Positions 59,261-64,000 of a stretch of DNA of 64,000 nt are shown piece by piece (the stretch's first letter is position 1; each line of letters begins with the position of its first letter). The DNA comes from Pseudomonas mohnii (GTDB lineage: Bacteria; Pseudomonadota; Gammaproteobacteria; Pseudomonadales; Pseudomonadaceae): NCBI RefSeq assembly GCF_900105115.1, contig NZ_FNRV01000001.1, positions 6,389,501 to 6,453,500 on the forward strand, read 5' to 3'. The notes beneath the pieces were generated by a model that was not told where the DNA came from, did no database searches, and saw nothing but the letters and a program-made list of their open reading frames with translations. The position numbers and the translations under genes were made by a program.

Positions 59261-61180
59261 ATGAGCGAGGATCGAAGCAGGCCGAATGCCGTTGAGGACA
59301 AGCGTTTTCGCCTCTTGATCGATGCGGTGATTGACTACGCGATCTACATGATTGACCCCGACGGCATCATCACCAGCTGGAACGCTGGCGCCAAGCGTTT
59401 CAAGGGGTATGAGGAGGCGGAAATTCTCGGCCAGCATTTCTCGCGTTTCTACACCAATGAGGACCGCCGTGCCGGTTTGCCCCAACGGGCGCTGGACACG
59501 GCGATTCACGAAGGGCGATTCGAAGGCGAAGGCTGGCGCGTACGCAAGGACGGCACGCACTTCTGGTCCCACGTGGTGATTGATCCGATTATCGACCCTT
59601 CGGGAAAATTGCTGGGATTTGCCAAGATCACCCGTGATTTGACCGATCGTAAAATGGCCGAAGAAGTCCTCAAGCAGAGTGAGCAGCAGTTTCGCTTGCT
59701 GGTGCAAAGCGTCACGGATTACGCCATCTACATGCTCGCTGCGGATGGACGCGTGACCAACTGGAATCTTGGTGCGCAGCGCATCAAGGGCTATTTGCCC
59801 CAGGAAGTGATCGGCGAGCATTTCTCGATGTTCTATACCCCGCAAGACCGCGAGGCGGGTGAGCCGCAGCGAACGCTGGATACGGCGACCCGTGAAGGGC
59901 GATTCGAAAGCAAGGGCTGGCGTGTGCGCAAGGACGGTACGCAGTTCCTTGCGCATGTCGTGGTCGATCCGATCCGGGGCGACACCGGCACCTTGCTCGG
60001 ATTCGCCAAGATCACCCGCGACATCACCGAAGCGACCCAGGCCCAGCAGACGCTGGAGCAAACCCGCGAAGCCTTGTTCCAGGCGCAGAAAATGCAGGCC
60101 ATCGGCCAACTCAGCGGCGGGATCGCCCACGACTTCAATAATTTGCTGACCGTCATTCTCGGCAATCTGGAAATCGTCCGCAAACGTCTGGCGGATGACC
60201 CAAAAATCGTGCGTTTGCTCGACAACGCCACCCAGGGAGCCTTGCGCGGTGTTTCCCTCACCCAGCGCATGCTGGCTTTTGCACGGCGCCAGGAGCTGAA
60301 GTCCGAACCGGTCGATATACCGGCCCTGGTGCAGGGAATCTCTGGGCTGTTGCGCAGTTCGTTGGGACCTTCAGTGGTATTGGAAACGCGTTTTCCCGCG
60401 GATGTCGAACCGGTGATGGCCGACGTCAACCAACTTGAACTGGCCTTGTTGAATCTGGCCACCAACGCCCGTGACGCCATGCCCCATGGCGGCAAAATCG
60501 TCATCAGCACGCGAAGCGAAGAGTTTCAGAAGGGCGACCGCCCGGCACTGGTTGCTGGCCGTTATGTGTGCCTGAGTGTCAGCGACACCGGGGAGGGGAT
60601 GGATGAGGCGACGCTGGCGTCGGCGATGGACCCGTTCTTCACCACCAAAGGACTGGGCAAAGGCACCGGGTTGGGGTTGTCGATGGTCCACGGCTTTATC
60701 GCGCAATTGGGCGGACGGTTCGTACTCAAGAGCCAGAAAAACCAGGGCACCACGGCGGAACTGTGGTTGCCCGTCGCTACCGAGTGCACGGCTGCGCTCG
60801 TTGCCGACGAACCCGTGGCACCGGATGTGCCTCGCCTGTGCGTCCTGGTGGTTGATGACGACAGCCTGGTGCTGACCAGTACCTGTCTGTTGCTGGAAGA
60901 CCTTGGTCATCGAGTCGTCAGCGCAACATCCGCTTTCCATGCACTGGAAATATTTGTCGGGCAACAGGACATTGACCTGGTGATCACCGACATGGCCATG
61001 CCGCAAATGAATGGTGCGCAACTGGCGGATGCGATCCGCATACTGAACCCCACCGTACCGATTATTCTGGCCACCGGTTATGCCGAGCGACTGGAAGGCT
61101 TCGCCGCCAAACTGCCGAGGCTGCCGAAACCCTTTACTCAACTCAGCCTGGTGGAAGTGATTGCTTCGGCGATGAAGTGA
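59261..61180 (+). CDS. Hybrid histidine kinase PAS-PAS-HisKA-HATPase-REC
   Basis: 639-aa soluble hybrid kinase. Two tandem PAS domains (~18-140 and ~143-262) are clearly internal duplicates: both have DYAIYM, TSWNAGAKRFKGY/TNWNLGAQRIKGY, FYT, GWRVRKDGT and LLGFAKITRD. They lack the LOV cysteine motif. HisKA reads [19 protein letters not shown]; HATPase_c has NLATNARDAMPHGG, DTGEGM and [12 protein letters not shown]; the receiver has LVVDDDS, Asp in VITDMAMPQMNG and LPKPFT. The kinase core resembles that of the KaiC-linked kinase at 11.5 kb. The stop lies within the 3' end of the convergent antiporter gene (38-bp overlap). Confidence 0.9.
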   Translation: MSEDRSRPNAVEDKRFRLLIDAVIDYAIYMIDPDGIITSWNAGAKRFKGYEEAEILGQHFSRFYTNEDRRAGLPQRALDTAIHEGRFEGEGWRVRKDGTHFWSHVVIDPIIDPSGKLLGFAKITRDLTDRKMAEEVLKQSEQQFRLLVQSVTDYAIYMLAADGRVTNWNLGAQRIKGYLPQEVIGEHFSMFYTPQDREAGEPQRTLDTATREGRFESKGWRVRKDGTQFLAHVVVDPIRGDTGTLLGFAKITRDITEATQAQQTLEQTREALFQAQKMQAIGQLSGGIAHDFNNLLTVILGNLEIVRKRLADDPKIVRLLDNATQGALRGVSLTQRMLAFARRQELKSEPVDIPALVQGISGLLRSSLGPSVVLETRFPADVEPVMADVNQLELALLNLATNARDAMPHGGKIVISTRSEEFQKGDRPALVAGRYVCLSVSDTGEGMDEATLASAMDPFFTTKGLGKGTGLGLSMVHGFIAQLGGRFVLKSQKNQGTTAELWLPVATECTAALVADEPVAPDVPRLCVLVVDDDSLVLTSTCLLLEDLGHRVVSATSAFHALEIFVGQQDIDLVITDMAMPQMNGAQLADAIRILNPTVPIILATGYAERLEGFAAKLPRLPKPFTQLSLVEVIASAMK

Positions 61181-62522
61181 GCGACCGGGTGTACTGCTCA
61201 TAACGCGCCAACAGCGGTTGCGTGCTGATGCCGTGCAGCACAATGCTCAGGGCCACCACCGACAGGGTCAGATCCGTGCACAGGGTGGCGACTGACGCGC
61301 CGAGGCCATGGTTCAAGGCATAGAACAGGTAGTAAAAGCTGCCGATGCCGCGAATGCCGAACCAGCCCACCAACATTCGTTGCCGGACGCTGAGCAAAGT
61401 GCCCCAGGGCATCAGCCCGACACTCAGCGGGCGAATCACGCAGAACAGCATTAGCGCGACCACCAGCGCACGCCAGTCCCAGTGCCCCACCAGCACCACG
61501 CCGAGCAAGGTCACCAGAAACACTTCCATGGCCCGTTCGACCAGGCTGCCAAACGACAGCATGTCGCCGATCATGATTCCGGCCGCTACCTGCGTGTCTT
61601 CCAGATGTTCCACATCGCCGTGCACGGCGGCGTCCGGTTCGACGTTCTGATGACCGACCACCGGTTGCACCAGATGCTCGGCCGGTGTCCGTGAATCACC
61701 CGCTGATTGGACTTCGGCCCGGCGCAATCCCAGCCCCGCGGCAAATACCGAGAGAAAGCCATAGCCGTGCACCGATTCCGCCGCGACATACGCCAGTGCA
61801 ATCAGGGCGAAGGTCAGGTAGTCATTGGGCGAGAGGGTGCTATCGGCATTGCGGATGCGCATGGACAGGGTCAGACGCCCGATACCACGGCCCATGCCGT
61901 AGCCGATCAGCAAGCCGGCGGGCACGGCCCATAGCAGCCGCTTGAGTGCCCAGTCATCGAGCCAGGCGCCAGACGATCCGCCACCGTGTTGCAGAAACAG
62001 CAAGCCCAGAATCACAAACGGGAAGGCGATACCGTCATTCAGGCCGGCCTCGCCGGACAGCCCGAACCGCACCGGGTCGGAATCCTTGGCATCGTTGACC
62101 TGCACCAGCGAGGCCAACACCGGATCGGTCGGGGCCAGGATGGCGCCAATCAGCAGTGAGGCTCCCCAGGGCAGCGCGAAGGCAAAATGCAGAAGCAGAC
62201 AGACGCCGGTAATGCTCAGCAGCATCACCGGTCCCGCCAGCCCGAAGGCCACGCGCCACTTGCGGTCGCTGAGTGGCAAGCGAAGCTTGAGCCCGCAGAC
62301 AAACAACGAAAAAAGCACCGCGACTTCCGTCAGGTGCTCCATCCAGTCAGCAGCGTCCTTGATATCCAGCCGCAGCCAACCCAGGCCGGCCGGGCCGATA
62401 CCCACCCCCAGCAGCAGGCACACCGCCGAGGTGGTCACCGGCATCCAGCGCAGGTAGGACGAGGCGAGTGCCAATACCAGCAGCACGGCACCCAGCACGG
62501 CGACCCAGGCAATGAAGCTCAT
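61143..62522 (-). CDS. Na+(K+)/H+ antiporter, NhaP/CPA1 type
   Basis: 459-aa inner-membrane cation:proton antiporter with ~12 membrane helices. It has the LLLGVGIGPAGLGWL start, GAILAPTDPVLASLVQV and GLSGEAGLNDGIAFPFVILGLLFL, where CPA1 proteins place the essential Asp/Glu residues, then WFGIRGIGSFYYLFYAL near the C-terminus. A hydrophilic stretch in the middle (~271-310) is longer than usual. Its role is pH and salt homeostasis. It overlaps the 3' end of the PAS kinase gene by 38 bases on the opposite strand. Confidence 0.88.
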   Translation of the reverse strand: MSFIAWVAVLGAVLLVLALASSYLRWMPVTTSAVCLLLGVGIGPAGLGWLRLDIKDAADWMEHLTEVAVLFSLFVCGLKLRLPLSDRKWRVAFGLAGPVMLLSITGVCLLLHFAFALPWGASLLIGAILAPTDPVLASLVQVNDAKDSDPVRFGLSGEAGLNDGIAFPFVILGLLFLQHGGGSSGAWLDDWALKRLLWAVPAGLLIGYGMGRGIGRLTLSMRIRNADSTLSPNDYLTFALIALAYVAAESVHGYGFLSVFAAGLGLRRAEVQSAGDSRTPAEHLVQPVVGHQNVEPDAAVHGDVEHLEDTQVAAGIMIGDMLSFGSLVERAMEVFLVTLLGVVLVGHWDWRALVVALMLFCVIRPLSVGLMPWGTLLSVRQRMLVGWFGIRGIGSFYYLFYALNHGLGASVATLCTDLTLSVVALSIVLHGISTQPLLARYEQYTRSLTSSPKQSLPPG

Positions 62523-62645
62523 AGCCTCGGGGCATCAGGTGCGGACATGGCGACCTCCAAAAATCAAAGGCCCGTCAGTGCAGGGCCTATGAAGGGTGGA
62601 GCACCAGAGTGGTCGGCAGGTTCAATCTTTGCGTCACCCGATTCG

Positions 62646-63503
62646 TCAAAGAATCGGCTTGCCGCCCGTCACGCCAAAGCGCTGGCCGCTGATGTAGCTG
62701 CCTTCGTCCGAGGCCAGCAGCACATAGATCGGCGCCACTTCGACCGGTTGACCGGGTCGACCGAGCGGGGTGTTGGCGCCGAAGTGCTGCACCGTTTCTT
62801 CCGGCATGGTCGAGACGATCAGCGGCGTCCAGATCGGCCCCGGCGCCACGCTGTTCACGCGGATGTTCCTCGGTCCGAGCATCTGCGCCAGGCCGGCGGT
62901 GAAGTTGGCGATTGCCCCTTTGGTCGTGGCGTAGGCGAGCAGGGTGGGGTTGGGCATGTCGGAGTTGACTGAACTGGTGTTAATGATCGAACTGCCGGGT
63001 TTCATGTGCTTCAACGCCGCCTGACAAATCCTGAACATCGCGGTGATGTTGACGTCGAAGGTCATCAACCACTCTTCGTCGGGGATTTCTTCGAGGGTTT
63101 CGTGGGTCATCTGAAACGCAGCGTTGTTGACTAGCACATCGATGCGGCCGAAACGCTCAACGGTTTTCTCCACCAGCGCTCGGCAATGCACCTTGCGCGC
63201 AAGATCGCCCGGTAACAGCAGGCATTGGCGCCCGGCCTGTTCGATCCAGCGTGCGGTTTCTTCGGCGTCTTCCTGCTCATCCAGATACGCAACGGCCACA
63301 TCGGCGCCTTCACGAGCGAAGGCGATCGCCACGGCTCGGCCAATTCCGCTGTCACCACCGGTAATCAAGGCGATCTTGCCCTGCAGACGACCCGAACCCT
63401 TGTAGCTTTGCTCGCCACAGTCGGGATAGGGGTCCATTTTGCGCTGGGAGCCAGGGACGGGTTGCTGTTGTTTGGGGAAGGGTGGTTTTGGGTAGGTGGC
63501 CAT
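62646..63503 (-). CDS. Short-chain dehydrogenase/reductase (YghA/YdaD-like)
   Basis: 285-aa SDR enzyme. The Pro-rich leader MATYPKPPFPKQQQPVPGSQ, followed by YPDCGEQSYKGSGRL, is typical of the YghA/general-stress SDR subgroup. Coenzyme motif: LITGGDSGIGRAVA. Then NNAA and the catalytic Ser (INTSSVNS), with a YATTKG motif where most SDRs have YxxxK: the catalytic Tyr and Lys are present (Y-A-T-T-K). It has VNSVAPGPIWTPLI and a C-terminal GQRFGVTGG. Two adjacent ATGs (63506 and 63503) are possible after GGAG. Often induced by stress; substrate unknown. Confidence 0.88.
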   Translation of the reverse strand: MATYPKPPFPKQQQPVPGSQRKMDPYPDCGEQSYKGSGRLQGKIALITGGDSGIGRAVAIAFAREGADVAVAYLDEQEDAEETARWIEQAGRQCLLLPGDLARKVHCRALVEKTVERFGRIDVLVNNAAFQMTHETLEEIPDEEWLMTFDVNITAMFRICQAALKHMKPGSSIINTSSVNSDMPNPTLLAYATTKGAIANFTAGLAQMLGPRNIRVNSVAPGPIWTPLIVSTMPEETVQHFGANTPLGRPGQPVEVAPIYVLLASDEGSYISGQRFGVTGGKPIL

Positions 63504-63611
63504 CATCAATCTCCGATCTCAAGGCTGGGAGTCAAAGGGTTGACCCCGGTGTTTTGCGCTGAGTTCGGTTGGATTTCAGATCGGATACAACGGATGGAAA
63601 CGACGCAATCC

Positions 63612-63840
63612 TTGAGCCGGCTTGCCGGCGAAGGACTTGAGCGCGCCGTGTTTATCCATCACTCGCGAGTTATCGTTCACGACCATCGCTGGCAAGCCAG
63701 CTCCTACGGGGGAGCGTGTCGGTCATGCAATACCCGTAGGAGCCAGCCTGCTGGCGATGGTCTCCAGTGCGCAGCGTTCAGTCTGGTTACACGCGTTATC
63801 GTTCACGTCCATCGCGAGCAAGCTCGCTCCTGCAATGGGT
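63612..63840. repeat. REP palindrome cluster (one REPIN plus single REP units)
   Basis: REP-like units at about 63614-63636 (CCGGCTTGCCGGCGAAGG), 63683-63710 (CCATCGCTGGCAAGCCAGCT), 63733-63762 (CCCGTAGGAGCCAGCCTGCT, inverse orientation) and 63808-63840 (CCATCGCGAGCAAGCTCGCT). The middle two face each other as a REPIN. They fill the 371-bp gap between the SDR and the MalY/PatB-type gene; no gene is seen there. The units are of a GTAGGAG subtype, unlike the two GTGGGAG REPINs at the left end. Confidence 0.85.
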
Positions 63841-63874
63841 CGTGCCCAGGTACGCGATTCCTGTGGAGCCGGTA

Positions 63875-64000
63875 TCAGGCGTGGAGGTTGCGCAAACTGC
63901 GTTCCATCCGCGCGATGCCTTCTTCCAGCAACGAGCGCGGGCAGCCGAAGTTAAGGCGCACGAACTGTTGGCAGTCATCGCCGAAGTCCAGGCCGGCGCT
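63875..64000 (-). CDS. MalY/PatB-type PLP-dependent C-S lyase, C-terminal fragment
   Basis: Only the last 41 codons are inside the window; the gene runs off the right edge. The frame reads SAGLDFGDDCQQFVRLNFGC, then PRSLLEEGIARMERSLRNLHA and stop. The segment RLNFGCPRSLLEEG followed by RM is characteristic of the C-terminal end of MalY/PatB cystathionine beta-lyase-like aminotransferases. The enzyme would cleave cystathionine or cysteine conjugates using PLP. Too short to annotate further. Confidence 0.75.
   Translation of the reverse strand, partial: SAGLDFGDDCQQFVRLNFGCPRSLLEEGIARMERSLRNLHA

Noticed and set aside
63612..63840. CRISPR array
   Set aside because: The repeats are palindromic REP units in alternating orientation with irregular spacing, and no cas genes are present.
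1..64000. tRNA or rRNA genes, integrase or insertion sequences
   Set aside because: No cloverleaf, rRNA or transposase/integrase signature was recognised on either strand.

Overview
The window reads as a chromosomal segment of a Pseudomonas of the fluorescens group. It is GC-rich with GC-biased third codon positions. It carries the mannitol/polyol genes mtlR-mtlE-mtlF, a mexS/mexT/mexEF-oprN locus, a DUF1652 gene and GTGGGAG-type REP palindromes paired as REPINs, all typical of that group. No rRNA, tRNA, phage, insertion sequence or CRISPR array was seen.

Layout. 1-2.8 kb: end of the polyol ABC uptake operon (mtlF start, mtlE, regulator mtlR) with two REPINs in its non-coding gaps. 2.9-4.2 kb: a glycosyltransferase. 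4.3-15.9 kb: a dense signalling block. A lone receiver diverges from a CHASE3-GAF-kinase-REC3 hybrid, which is followed by overlapping cheR-like, receiver-less cheB-like and REC-kinase genes and then a second lone receiver. Convergent to these are a TPR protein, a KaiC-family double ATPase and a histidine kinase with a degenerate N-terminal receiver. 16.0-19.3 kb: a three-gene FUSC/DUF1656/HlyD efflux system. 19.4-30.2 kb: mexEF-oprN with its regulators mexT and mexS. A cupin/XRE regulator and a DMT exporter sit between mexT and mexE, and MexT-box-like sites lie before mexE and mexS.

30.2-39 kb: an unrecognised 494-aa protein, a MocR-type regulator, pgm, a pirin and a UvrD-like helicase. 39.2-48.5 kb: a type VI secretion vgrG island with VgrG, a DUF4123 adaptor, a VasX-like pore-forming effector and its membrane immunity protein. 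A partial tandem duplication then gives an orphan effector tail plus a second, diverged immunity gene. In the first copy a one-base length difference fuses effector and immunity into one 1535-codon frame. 48.6-53 kb: a DUF1652 protein and a probable polyamine-use cluster (AraC regulator with NTF2-like domain, FAD oxidase, cupin, PotF-like binding protein). 53-64 kb: envelope proteins (LprI/MliC-like protein, YgdR-like lipoprotein), a FAN1-type nuclease overlapping an XPD-like helicase with a Cas4-like N-terminus, a zeta-toxin-like kinase, a PAS-PAS hybrid kinase, a Na+/H+ antiporter, a short-chain dehydrogenase, a REP cluster and the 3' end of a MalY/PatB-type lyase.

The strongest candidates for new biology are the duplicated and mosaic effector/immunity locus (42-48.5 kb) and the KaiC/pseudo-receiver-kinase unit embedded in the multi-kinase CheR/CheB block (4.3-15.9 kb). 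All family assignments are by reading motifs. No database search was run.
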